Part shown: positions 15,379 through 21,764 of the stretch, piece by piece
Layout: every line of letters starts with the position of its first letter
Numbering within the stretch: position 1 is the stretch's first letter
From: a virus
DNA length: 36,467 nucleotides
Virus record (IMG/VR): IMGVR_UViG_3300032893_000181
Coordinates: 1-36,467 of that record
Direction: 5' to 3' (one strand)
Notes under the pieces: generated by a model
The model's input: the letters and a program-made list of their open reading frames with translations, nothing else
Told to the model about the DNA's origin: nothing
Databases searched by the model: none
Made by a program: the position numbers and the translations under genes

Positions 15379-15600
15379 CTAATACTCATTTGATGATTTG
15401 TCAATGCTGTTATTTTTTTGTTGAGAGGCTCTTTTCTTTTTGTATGCCTCACGTGAAGCATTGTATTTCTGCGCCCACGCAGCATTGTAAGGTCTGGTGA
15501 AATCCCAAAGTCCTTGGTGCTCAACATACCAAATTGAATTACTGTTGAGAGGTGCCATACTAAAGTCTGTCTTCACAACATAATATGATTTATTGACCAT
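15379..15600 (-). CDS. Small basic-tailed hypothetical protein
   Basis: 73 residues with a clean AGGAGG ribosome site. A tyrosine-rich N-terminus is followed by 'WYVEHQGLWDFTRPYNAAW' and a Lys/Gln/Ser-rich tail. It has no MxLG signature and interrupts the array; it overlaps the last ORF of the right block by 28 bases and is thus cotranscribed with it. Function unknown. Confidence 0.5.
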   Translation of the reverse strand: MVNKSYYVVKTDFSMAPLNSNSIWYVEHQGLWDFTRPYNAAWAQKYNASREAYKKKRASQQKNNSIDKSSNEY

Positions 15601-15761
15601 TGTTCCTCCTGTATGTGTTTGTGATGATCCAAGGATTCGTGACGTATTTCTGCAAAATAAGAAAGATTGGATCTAAGTATGATTTCTATTGCCAAACGGA
15701 GTGTTCCTAAAGCCTGAATGGAGCCAAAACCTTCTACAGCAATATTTTTCCCTAATTTCAT
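15573..15761 (-). CDS. MxLG array ORF 14 (last of the right block)
   Basis: 62 residues from MKLGKNIAVE; 'SYFAEIRHESL' relates it to the ORF at 15946 ('YFAEIYQDCL'). The tail differs from the norm because it continues into the ribosome site of the unrelated gene at 15379-15600. Confidence 0.58.
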   Translation of the reverse strand: MKLGKNIAVEGFGSIQALGTLRLAIEIILRSNLSYFAEIRHESLDHHKHIQEEQWSINHIML

Positions 15762-15955
15762 AAACCACCTATTCGATCATTTATTTTTTTAGTAACTTTC
15801 TCATACAGTCCTTCATACCAATCCAACGGGATGCTTTCTAATCGCCTTTCTAATGAATAATAAAGACCTATAGATAAAGAGGAGGAAGATACACCATCAG
15901 GATCTAAAATATCCAGGTTGTATAATCGTATATCTTGTTCTTTCCCTAATTCCAT
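15758..15955 (-). CDS. MxLG array ORF 13
   Basis: 65 residues from MELGKEQDIR; 'SIGLYYSLERRLESIPLDW' is nearly the same as in the ORF at 16417, so these form a third subfamily with the ending 'NDRIGGL'. The frame is open for 41 codons upstream but only within the neighbouring ORF. Confidence 0.6.
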   Translation of the reverse strand: MELGKEQDIRLYNLDILDPDGVSSSSLSIGLYYSLERRLESIPLDWYEGLYEKVTKKINDRIGGL

Positions 15956-16110
15956 GCCTTCTCCCTCGACTCGTTTAAACAGTCTTGATATATTTCTGCA
16001 AAATAGAAAAACCTGAATGGGATGTCCATTACTGTAGCGAATGCTATTGAAGGAAACCCAAACCCAGGAGGATTGCAAACTCTTTCTGTGATATTTTTCC
16101 CCAAGTTCAT
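15946..16110 (-). CDS. MxLG array ORF 12
   Basis: 54 residues from MNLGKNITER; aromatic-rich middle 'FRFFYFAEIYQDCL'. Related to the ORF at 15573 though a different subfamily lies between. Overlap of 10 bases with the next ORF. Confidence 0.58.
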   Translation of the reverse strand: MNLGKNITERVCNPPGFGFPSIAFATVMDIPFRFFYFAEIYQDCLNESREKAWN

Positions 16111-16277
16111 AAACTGCCTATTCGATTACACATTTCATTATTAACCACTGCGTGCAATTCTTCAGCCCAAGGATTGTTTGCTAAATACCTTTGTAGTTCC
16201 CAGCAAACCTCTGTGTCCATAATGCAGGCAGATGTGACAAGCACCCACGGATAACTAACATCTTCTCCTAATTCCAT
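16107..16277 (-). CDS. MxLG array ORF 11
   Basis: 56 residues from MELGEDVSYP; 'LQRYLANNPWAEELHAVVNN' matches the ORF at 16614 ('LTSNLWAEQLHREVSN'). Tail 'MCNRIGSL', ATGA overlap. Confidence 0.58.
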   Translation of the reverse strand: MELGEDVSYPWVLVTSACIMDTEVCWELQRYLANNPWAEELHAVVNNEMCNRIGSL

Positions 16278-16420
16278 AGAACATCCTCTCGATCATCTGC
16301 TTTATCAGGAATCTCCGCCCGCAACCCTTCGCACAATGAACGGTAAGACCTCCAACAGTAAGCTTCAACCGGGGATATGCCAAACCAAATCCTGCAACTA
16401 ACCTCTCTCCCTAAGTTCAT
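16268..16420 (-). CDS. MxLG array ORF 10
   Basis: 50 residues from MNLGREVSCR, with 'GISPVEAYCWRSYRSLCEGL' in the middle and an acidic C-terminus. No close relative elsewhere in the array apart from the start signature. Confidence 0.55.
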   Translation of the reverse strand: MNLGREVSCRIWFGISPVEAYCWRSYRSLCEGLRAEIPDKADDREDVLWN

Positions 16421-16617
16421 AAACCACCCTCTCGATCATGCATTTCCTCACCAACTTCCTCGTACAGTCTTTCATACCAATCAAACGGGATGCTTTCTAA
16501 TTGCCTTTCTAATGAATAATAAAGACCTATAGACAAAGGGGAGGAAGATATGATATTAACCTCTAAATTATTTAAGATGTTGTGCAACGACATGTCTCGG
16601 TCTTTCCCTAATTTCAT
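16417..16617 (-). CDS. MxLG array ORF 9
   Basis: 66 residues from MKLGKDRDMS; second member of the 'SIGLYYSLERQLESIPFDW' subfamily (see 15758-15955), ending 'HDREGGL'. The two differ mainly in the N-terminal third. Confidence 0.6.
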   Translation of the reverse strand: MKLGKDRDMSLHNILNNLEVNIISSSPLSIGLYYSLERQLESIPFDWYERLYEEVGEEMHDREGGL

Positions 16618-16790
16618 AAACCACCTATTCGACCATCCATTTCATTACTAACCTCTCTGTGTAACTGTTCAGCCCAAAGATTGCTTGTTAAATGCTTTTG
16701 TAGTGCATCGTAGGTACATAAGAACCGATAACCTATTTCACCCCGATACATAGGATTACGATCACTGCTATATTGCCGTCCTAATCGCAC
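16614..16790 (-). CDS. MxLG array ORF 8 (GTG start)
   Basis: 58 residues from V/MRLGRQYSSD; 'WAEQLHREVSNEMDGRIGGL' end. The C-terminal half pairs with the ORF at 16107 while the N-terminus 'RLGRQY' pairs with main-subfamily members, so it looks like a mosaic of two subfamilies. Confidence 0.57.
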   Translation of the reverse strand: MRLGRQYSSDRNPMYRGEIGYRFLCTYDALQKHLTSNLWAEQLHREVSNEMDGRIGGL

Positions 16791-16936
16791 AACCTCTCCT
16801 TTATCTCTGTGGTACATGCATCGTGTACCACAAAAAAATAGCTAAGAGACCTTGTTGACCCACAACAACCCCCAACGATCTCATACAGACCACTATAAAC
16901 AAGACTAAGGTATTTCTGGCCGTATCCTAAGTTCAT
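16781..16936 (-). CDS. MxLG array ORF 7
   Basis: 51 residues from MNLGYGQKYL; 'GQKYLSLVYSGLYEIV' pairs with the ORF at 13616, 3 kb away. Tail 'CTTEIKERLCD', overlap of 10 bases with the next ORF. Confidence 0.58.
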   Translation of the reverse strand: MNLGYGQKYLSLVYSGLYEIVGGCCGSTRSLSYFFVVHDACTTEIKERLCD

Positions 16937-17298
16937 AACTGACTTCCTATCTCTCTATAACACACACGATCTATATCATCAAAGTATTCAGCAAGCCCTT
17001 CTGTCAGGGGGCTAGGTGGAGACCGCCACTCACCCTTGGGATTCCAAAAACCACTACCACACAAATGACCAAGATCAGCACATAGTGAACCTCTTTGTCT
17101 ATTAAGATAGTGTTTTCCTAATTCCATAACCCATAACCTCTCCCCTATCTCTACGGAGCATAAGGTATTTATGTCAAAAAAATATCTAATAGATCTTGCT
17201 GACCACGAACGCCTACCAGGCGAATTCCAAGTATACCAAAAATCATCATCACACTGATGTCCAAAAACAACACTACCTGGTTGTTGTCCTAAGTTCAC
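16933..17298 (-). CDS. MxLG array ORF 6: two units fused in frame
   Basis: 121 residues with GTG start (V/MNLGQQPGSV). The first unit runs to 'CSVEIGERL' and would normally stop as TTATGA. A tandem CATAACC duplication (17125-17138) replaces the stop, and the frame continues W-V into MELGKHYL, the start of a second complete unit (16933-17127, 64 residues). That internal ATG is intact, so both the fusion and the separate second protein may be made. Confidence 0.55.
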   Translation of the reverse strand: MNLGQQPGSVVFGHQCDDDFWYTWNSPGRRSWSARSIRYFFDINTLCSVEIGERLWVMELGKHYLNRQRGSLCADLGHLCGSGFWNPKGEWRSPPSPLTEGLAEYFDDIDRVCYREIGSQL

Positions 17299-17492
17299 AA
17301 CTTCTCCTTTATCTCCACAGAGATCGCTGTGGAGCATACGGTATGTATGTCAAACAAGTAATTAATAAATCTTGTTGATTCTGTGTAGAAAAGACTCCAC
17401 CGTTTCCGTGCTTCATGAGGTGAACCTATAATCTTCTTATCATACAAACTACCAAAAGTAGCACCACACGGGTAATTTCGTCCTAATTGCAT
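17295..17492 (-). CDS. MxLG array ORF 5
   Basis: 65 residues from MQLGRNYPCG; 'LYDKKIIGSP' core, 'INYLFDIHTVCSTAISVEIKEKL' end. The tail holds both CSTA and SVEI, as if two tails had been joined. Confidence 0.6.
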   Translation of the reverse strand: MQLGRNYPCGATFGSLYDKKIIGSPHEARKRWSLFYTESTRFINYLFDIHTVCSTAISVEIKEKL

Positions 17493-17650
17493 GATTCCTC
17501 CAACTTACACACATCATAAGAATCAACAGATACTTCAGCAAGATCAAACACCAAAGAAGCTTCCACCCAAAACTCACATCGAACCCTCACATCATCTATT
17601 GAAGGGTATTGACGAAAAATAAACCATGCCTTATTCCCTCCCAACCTCAC
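17483..17650 (-). CDS. MxLG array ORF 4 (GTG start)
   Basis: 55 residues from V/MRLGGNKAWF; 'RVRCEFWVEASLVFDLAEV' middle, ending 'VCKLEESCN'. A divergent member with overlap of 10 bases to the next ORF. Confidence 0.55.
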   Translation of the reverse strand: MRLGGNKAWFIFRQYPSIDDVRVRCEFWVEASLVFDLAEVSVDSYDVCKLEESCN

Positions 17651-17802
17651 AACTTCTCCCTCATCTCTGCCGAACAGTCGTGATGTACATCACAAAATAT
17701 AGGAGAAACATGCCATCCACGCATGTCACATGAACCCTGAGGGTCCCAAAAATCCCTCAAAGTAACAGGAATGCCTTCTTCATATTGTCTTCCTAATTTC
17801 AT
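17647..17802 (-). CDS. MxLG array ORF 3
   Basis: 51 residues from MKLGRQYEEG; 'GIPVTLRDFWDPQGS' core is close to the ORF at 14425, and the tail 'HHDCSAEMREKL' is the archetype of the main subfamily. The frame is open for 39 codons upstream inside the preceding ORF and that part is not used. Confidence 0.6.
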   Translation of the reverse strand: MKLGRQYEEGIPVTLRDFWDPQGSCDMRGWHVSPIFCDVHHDCSAEMREKL

Positions 17803-17960
17803 AGCGCTTCTCCTGTCTCCATAGAACATGCTCGGTCTATGACAAAAAAGTAGCCACCACATTTTAGTACTTCCTTCCATACGAAGGGAGAGTGTGAAGC
17901 ACAAAAGCTCGGACCACAATTCGGTCCTAATTTCACATCATAACTTCTTCCTAATTCCAT
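17799..17960 (-). CDS. MxLG array ORF 2 with a fused remnant start
   Basis: 53 residues from MELGRSYDV, which is a 24-base remnant of one unit followed in frame by a second signature V-K-L-G (GTG at 17936). 'GGYFFVIDRACSMETGEAL' is the main-subfamily end. Either start may be used. Confidence 0.53.
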   Translation of the reverse strand: MELGRSYDVKLGPNCGPSFCASHSPFVWKEVLKCGGYFFVIDRACSMETGEAL

Positions 17961-18103
17961 CATAACTTCTCCGCTATCTCTGTGGAACATACGCGGTATA
18001 CATCAAAAAGGTATCTGATAGATGTTCCTGACCAATATCGAGCCCAACCCCTCGAACATAGATCACCCCAAGTAAGATTGAGACGCTGCTTTCCTAACCC
18101 CAC
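17960..18103 (-). CDS. MxLG array ORF 1 (first of the array, GTG start)
   Basis: 47 residues from V/MGLGKQRLNL; 'SIRYLFDVYRVCSTEIAEKL' end. Ribosome site GGGGAGGGG. It begins about 22 bases after the T-rich side of a long terminator hairpin, so no room exists for a normal promoter between them. Confidence 0.57.
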   Translation of the reverse strand: MGLGKQRLNLTWGDLCSRGWARYWSGTSIRYLFDVYRVCSTEIAEKL

Positions 18104-18124
18104 AACCCCTCCCCATGAACCCTT

Positions 18125-18185
18125 AATAAAGAAACAGACCTAAGATTTTCAACCCCTATTTTAAGATCGAAAAGTCTTAGGTCTG
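18125..18185 (-). terminator. Intrinsic terminator before the right array block
   Basis: A 16-17 base stem (CAGACCTAAGA..TTTTC against its complement, one bulged base) with an 18-base loop, followed on the - strand by TTTCTTTATT. It ends the transcript of the gene at 18215 and stands directly upstream of the first array ORF. Confidence 0.7.
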
Positions 18186-18214
18186 AAGCAACAATAACTA
18201 ACTAAAAAGATAAA

Positions 18215-18634
18215 TTAATCTCTTACCTTCCGAATTTTCAATGGTGAATAAGTAAGTTGGATGGTCGAAATCGGTGTGCACTCTTCAGTACTCTCTGCCA
18301 CATCAAAGTGGTCATGCTCCTCATGAACCAAAGTGCCGGGTTCATCAAAATGTAGAAAAAGCTGGCCGTTTTTTTCGTAGCATTCCATGCCAGTTTTATC
18401 AGCTACGGATATCGCATGATGGTGACCAGTTACTTCACCTTCTGCCAAGATTATCCGGCCCTCTACAGGTTGCATTTTCCTTGCATCTGCTGGAACCCTA
18501 ACCCGTTGGAACTCAACAAGAACATCTCCTTGCCTGCCTTGTGGATTAACGCCTTTTCTGGGCTGGGTGAATGTGCCTGTCGCCGCATCAAACATCCCGT
18601 CTGCCCGCAATGTTTTTTTAGTGTGTTTTGCCAT
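18215..18634 (-). CDS. Conserved small partner of the DUF6745 protein
   Basis: 139 residues. The core 'GDVLVEFQRVRVPADARK' (about 35-52) and 'IILAEGEVTGHHHAI' (about 62-76), then 'HEEHDHF' (about 103-109), give a small beta-barrel-like protein with a cluster of His/Glu residues that could bind a metal. I recall such GEVTGHxH proteins next to DUF6745 genes, which is also the case here (50 bases apart). Ribosome site AAGGAG is good. The reaction, if any, is unknown. Confidence 0.55.
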   Translation of the reverse strand: MAKHTKKTLRADGMFDAATGTFTQPRKGVNPQGRQGDVLVEFQRVRVPADARKMQPVEGRIILAEGEVTGHHHAISVADKTGMECYEKNGQLFLHFDEPGTLVHEEHDHFDVAESTEECTPISTIQLTYSPLKIRKVRD

Positions 18635-18684
18635 TATTTGTTCTCCTTGAAAACGTGGCTTTTGTGTTTAAGCTATGATGTCTA

Positions 18685-19698
18685 TTAAGTTTCGATCAAA
18701 GGGTAGTACTGTTCCCCCCTCTTATTATAAGTTGAGGCTACCGCATTGTGTGCAGTAAGCTTTTGTGGCTCTCCAAAAGTTACTGTTCCATCAGGATCTA
18801 GTTTCATCGGCCGAAGCTCAGGGTGTACCTGTAGGAAGTATTTCTTAACACGTCCATCATCCTCAACTGTAGAATTGAGAAGTTCAACAAACAACATGTC
18901 CTCTGACTTGCCATTTTTCTTCTGCCAGAGTGAGCCAAATTCATCAGTATGTATCCTGACAGCACCAAATTCTTTACAGAAGCGCTCTCCTCCAAAGATT
19001 TCTATCAATGCGGCTTTTATTTCCTCATTGTTTTCTTTGGCAATGTCATTTGCTGTTATCCGCTCAGGATTTGTGATAACCCAAGAAGGAATCTTAACTC
19101 CATGGTATCGCCACAACTGAAAACCATCACGGAACTGCACAGCGGGACCGTGCTCAGCATGCAACCTTCCTGCAGGATCTAACCGGAGTTCTGAGGGCCG
19201 GTCACAAACAAAGCAGTAGTTTTCAAAAGCATAGACACGCCCACAAGACTGAGTAAGATCATCCCAACAGCTCAAAATTTCAACTTGCTCTTTGTTATAA
19301 TAAGCCTCGACATTATAGTGGACAAAACCCAGGAAACACACTCTCGGAGCATCCCATTGGCCATAAATCCATGTATCGACCAATCTGGATTGTTTGTTCT
19401 TCCGGACATAATCTTCTGGCATTGTAAAACATTCATAAGTATCGGTTTTTATCTTTTTGAAAAAACTTGGGATCTTGTCAAGATGAGATGCTTCGTTTAT
19501 TAGAACTTGTGCAGTGTACGGATTCGTCCTTACCATGATTGGTAATGACAAATTTGATTTTTTGTATAACTGCTTGAGTGCATTTTCTGCTCTATCAAAG
19601 TCAGCGGGGTCAGTGCACATTCCATAACCCCGATATTTCTCAATCCATTTGACTTTTAACTCCTCTTGTTCGGGAGTGAGTTTTGTGATTTCTGCCAT
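18685..19698 (-). CDS. DUF6745-type protein
   Basis: 337 residues. The C-terminal half has the pattern 'ELRLDPAGRLHAEHGPAVQFRDG', 'WRYHGVKIPSWVI', 'PERIT..DIAKENNEEIKAALIEI', 'GGERF', 'FLQVHPE' and 'TFGEPQKL', which I associate with DUF6745. The N-terminal 150 residues are helical with a 'NPYTAQVLINEASHLD' segment. Ribosome site AAAGGAGAG lies 5 bases before the ATG. Its function is not established; with the downstream partner at 18215 it may form a module that phages and bacteria share. Confidence in the family is moderate. Confidence 0.55.
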   Translation of the reverse strand: MAEITKLTPEQEELKVKWIEKYRGYGMCTDPADFDRAENALKQLYKKSNLSLPIMVRTNPYTAQVLINEASHLDKIPSFFKKIKTDTYECFTMPEDYVRKNKQSRLVDTWIYGQWDAPRVCFLGFVHYNVEAYYNKEQVEILSCWDDLTQSCGRVYAFENYCFVCDRPSELRLDPAGRLHAEHGPAVQFRDGFQLWRYHGVKIPSWVITNPERITANDIAKENNEEIKAALIEIFGGERFCKEFGAVRIHTDEFGSLWQKKNGKSEDMLFVELLNSTVEDDGRVKKYFLQVHPELRPMKLDPDGTVTFGEPQKLTAHNAVASTYNKRGEQYYPLIET

Positions 19699-19801
19699 CT
19701 TTCTCTCCTTTTGTGATCCATGGCATTCCAGGTTTCAACACCTATTTTTATTTAAATCAAATTCAAATCTTTAGTTCTGTAGTGTTACAAGTTTTAGTGC
19801 A
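19699..19801. other. Short intergenic stretch with a repeated leader motif
   Basis: Carries GTTGAAACCTGGAA on the - strand (near 19727-19740), which is also found before the pentapeptide gene (near 21320). TTGAAA could be a -35 box, but no good -10 follows in either copy. Confidence 0.3.
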
Positions 19802-20038
19802 TCAAGCCATTACAGCTTTTGCTACTTGTTTCAACATATCAGTTATACCTTTGTCTGTTGGTTCCCATAAATCGCCAACACCTGTATAACTCCTACTCCC
19901 TCGATGTAATGTGACTGAATATTTGTAGAGAAGGACTGTCTTGGAGATATATTCTACATTTTCAACGATGAAAGTCAAACCTTTCACATGAATTGTTTTT
20001 GGAACTTCCAAGCTGTTGTTACCAAAATCTAGTTTCAC
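19802..20038 (-). CDS. Small beta-rich hypothetical protein
   Basis: 78 residues from the GTG at 20038, preferred because GGAGG lies 5 bases before it; the ATG at 20050 contains that ribosome site in its own first codons. Alternating hydrophobic strands ('HVKGLTFIVENVEYISK' region) suggest a small beta sheet. It precedes a 100-base gap with no gene. Unknown function. Confidence 0.45.
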   Translation of the reverse strand: MKLDFGNNSLEVPKTIHVKGLTFIVENVEYISKTVLLYKYSVTLHRGSRSYTGVGDLWEPTDKGITDMLKQVAKAVMA

Positions 20039-20124
20039 AAACACCTCCATTTAAGTATTATTCTTATCAAGAATAACCCCTGGAACTTAAACAATGTTAT
20101 ATGAAAAACTTTCCCACCTTTATA

Positions 20125-20472
20125 TTAGATGAGAGGAGGGGTTGACATCCAGACTATGGCACTGATGATTCCTGCTCCGAAGAACAAAACACAGAGCATC
20201 AGATAATATAACCAAAAATTCTGCTTTGTCCATGCCCATTTCACAACAAAAAAAGCAGCAATCAAAGATACTATCCAAAAACCAACTATCCCAGGCCATT
20301 GAGGTTGTGAATTGTCTGAAACCTCTTGAGTGACCACAACAAAACTTTTTTCACACGGTATCAGAATAGGTGTGTAATATCCTCCACTTTTTTGCATACT
20401 ATCCAACTCATCAGCCAGCACAAGCCTGCCTTGTTGAGTGTTTTTTGCCACAATGGCTTGATAATTAGGCAT
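20125..20472 (-). CDS. Membrane protein with two transmembrane helices
   Basis: 115 residues from MPNYQAIVAK, chosen because GGGAGG lies upstream and the ATG overlaps the end of the previous gene by 8 bases; the frame is open for 44 more codons. The N-terminal 60 residues are soluble, and two helices ('FWIVSLIAAFFVVKWAW' and 'LMLCVLFFGAGIISAIVW' regions) lie near 70-110. Could act at the envelope, for example in exclusion; no motif supports a specific role. Confidence 0.5.
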   Translation of the reverse strand: MPNYQAIVAKNTQQGRLVLADELDSMQKSGGYYTPILIPCEKSFVVVTQEVSDNSQPQWPGIVGFWIVSLIAAFFVVKWAWTKQNFWLYYLMLCVLFFGAGIISAIVWMSTPPLI

Positions 20473-20653
20473 CGAATCTCCCTCCCTTCCCGCACAATCC
20501 TTGGTAAAAGGCACCAAATACGTTTCGTGCTTCCTTTTCGGTCTGCAGTTCGAGTTGTACTCGACCACTGATACACACAGCCCATTTACCAGCTTTGTGG
20601 TCAAAGTATATCCCGTCTCCTTGATGCTTTACAGTTGACTTGTAGCCTGGCAT
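20465..20653 (-). CDS. Small hypothetical protein (62 aa)
   Basis: Start MPGYKSTVKH fixed by AGGAGGACAC directly upstream. 'GIYFDHKAGKWAVCISGRVQ' then 'TEKEARNVFGAF' resembles a short AP2-like or phage integrase-arm-like beta-beta-alpha fold, which would bind DNA; this is a weak resemblance only. Overlaps the genes on both sides. Confidence 0.5.
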   Translation of the reverse strand: MPGYKSTVKHQGDGIYFDHKAGKWAVCISGRVQLELQTEKEARNVFGAFYQGLCGKGGRFDA

Positions 20654-20826
20654 GTGTCCTCCTGGTCGCACTGCAAATACCAACACCTCGGAGAGATCCC
20701 GTTATTCCTGACAAACCTCTTTGTTCTCTCTTCAGCTTCCTTCCAAGATTCTGCTAGAAATTCATAATCATCCCAAGTGAAACTGTGTGTTGATTTGTAT
20801 GTGATGCAAAACATCATACCACACAC
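20629..20826 (-). CDS. Small hypothetical protein (65 aa)
   Basis: MCGMMFCITYKS start; strand-rich N-terminus, a helix 'SWKEAEERTKRFVRNN' and a C-terminal Cys pair. It shares 25 bases with the next gene in another frame and lies 7 bases after the pentapeptide-repeat gene, so it belongs to the same transcript. No family recognised. Confidence 0.45.
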   Translation of the reverse strand: MCGMMFCITYKSTHSFTWDDYEFLAESWKEAEERTKRFVRNNGISPRCWYLQCDQEDTCQATSQL

Positions 20827-20833
20827 TCCTCTG

Positions 20834-21304
20834 TTAAATCAAACTCAAATTCTTCACTCTTGTCAGGTCGACCTCTTTCAAATCGGCACCACTCAAATTG
20901 ACCTCGCTCATATCAGCTCCACTCAAATCGGCCTTACGCAGGTTAGCTCTATATAGGTTAGCGTTACTCAAGTCAGCGTTGCTCAGATTAGCCCCAACTA
21001 GATCAGCCCAATGTAAATCGGCACCACACAAGTCAGCGTTGCTCAGATTAGCCCCAACTAGATCAGCCCAATGTAAATCGGCACCACTCAAATCAGCGTT
21101 GCTCAAATTAGCCTCAACTAGACCAGCCCAGCATAAATCGGCACCACTCAAATCGGCACCACTCAAATCGGCACCACTCAAATCGGCACCACACAAATTA
21201 ACATCATGCAGATCAATCCCTCTCAAACGTGCTCCGCTCAAATTCGGCTGCTCACCTTTCTCACAAGCTGTTTTGACAATTTGTATGATTTCTTGGCGGT
21301 CCAT
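20834..21304 (-). CDS. Pentapeptide-repeat protein
   Basis: 156 residues. After a 20-residue helix, about 25 consecutive pentapeptides of the A(D/N)Lxx type (such as GADLS and NADLS) run to the end, which form a right-handed quadrilateral beta-helix. Known members include gyrase inhibitors that mimic DNA (MfpA/Qnr), but many have no known role. The central part contains two copies of a 60-base unit (four pentapeptides) that are almost the same at DNA level, evidence of recent expansion. Ribosome site AAGGAG is clear. Confidence 0.88.
   Translation of the reverse strand: MDRQEIIQIVKTACEKGEQPNLSGARLRGIDLHDVNLCGADLSGADLSGADLSGADLCWAGLVEANLSNADLSGADLHWADLVGANLSNADLCGADLHWADLVGANLSNADLSNANLYRANLRKADLSGADMSEVNLSGADLKEVDLTRVKNLSLI
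20971..21090. repeat. 60-base tandem repeat in the pentapeptide gene
   Basis: Units at 20971-21030 and 21031-21090 differ at only a few end bases, and a third, more diverged copy follows. Each encodes four pentapeptides, so changes in copy number keep the frame. Confidence 0.8.
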
Positions 21305-21351
21305 AAATTCTCCTTAGTGTTCCAGGTTTCAACCTCTAAGATCACGCTCTC

Positions 21352-21489
21352 TTAAGCAAAAACTTCCCGGCTCAAATTCCTGATGATCAGTTCAGTGTAA
21401 GCCAAATCCTGGTCAAGATTGCTATCACCTTTTTTGCACCTGCTTAACGCCTGTGCTCGGTGCAAGATTGCCCTTAAGGTTTGATTCAT
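21352..21489 (-). CDS. Small hypothetical protein (45 aa)
   Basis: MNQTLRAILHRAQALSRC at the N-terminus, helical throughout. A good AGGAAGGTGAG ribosome site precedes the ATG, which lies 11 bases after the stop of the gene at 21501. No recognised family. Confidence 0.5.
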   Translation of the reverse strand: MNQTLRAILHRAQALSRCKKGDSNLDQDLAYTELIIRNLSREVFA

Positions 21490-21500
21490 AACTCACCTTC

Positions 21501-21737
21501 CTATTTGACCAGTTCGACGGAATACTCAACACCCATCAAGGCACCATCTTCTTTGTCTATGATGTATGTTGTAGTCACCAAGACATCAGCACCATACGCA
21601 GTCTTGCATGCAATGTTTACTGAGTAATTCTCAACACCATCAGGAGGTAACATAACAGCTTGTTCATGCACGATGGTTATCCCTTCATCACCAATGATCT
21701 CCCATAACTCAACAAGATTCAGATGTTCGGTCTTCAT
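21501..21737 (-). CDS. Small beta-rich family member 4
   Basis: 78 residues. Shares with the genes at 22433, 22715 and 23191 an N-terminal helix, a 'VHEQAVMLPPDGVENYSV' type middle, a Cys-x-T followed by 'GADVLVTTTYI' and a 'GVEYSVELV' end. The family is about 80 residues long and looks like one alpha helix plus a four-strand sheet. GGAGG ribosome site. It is the most distant member and lacks the duplicated leader of the others. Unknown function. Confidence 0.6.
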   Translation of the reverse strand: MKTEHLNLVELWEIIGDEGITIVHEQAVMLPPDGVENYSVNIACKTAYGADVLVTTTYIIDKEDGALMGVEYSVELVK

Positions 21738-21764
21738 GACATCCTCCCATTCGGTTAAGGTCCC

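Noticed and set aside
14996-15382. 128-residue + strand frame between the array blocks
   Set aside because: TTG start, opposite to every gene from 5132 to 23430, overlapped by a - strand frame with a proper ribosome site and by a terminator.
12224-18103. Periodic short sequence (CCTAATTTCAT) suggesting a CRISPR array
   Set aside because: The repeat is only about 11-13 bases, degenerate, spaced 130-220 bases apart and sits at start codons of open frames. No cas gene is seen.
12224-18103. Diversity-generating retroelement as the cause of variable ORF middles
   Set aside because: No reverse transcriptase and no template/variable repeat pair with adenine-specific changes was found.
20898-21317. 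139-residue + strand frame antisense to the pentapeptide gene
   Set aside because: It is the repeat of the pentapeptide gene read backwards (KSAPLKSA pattern); the sense frame has the known family signature.
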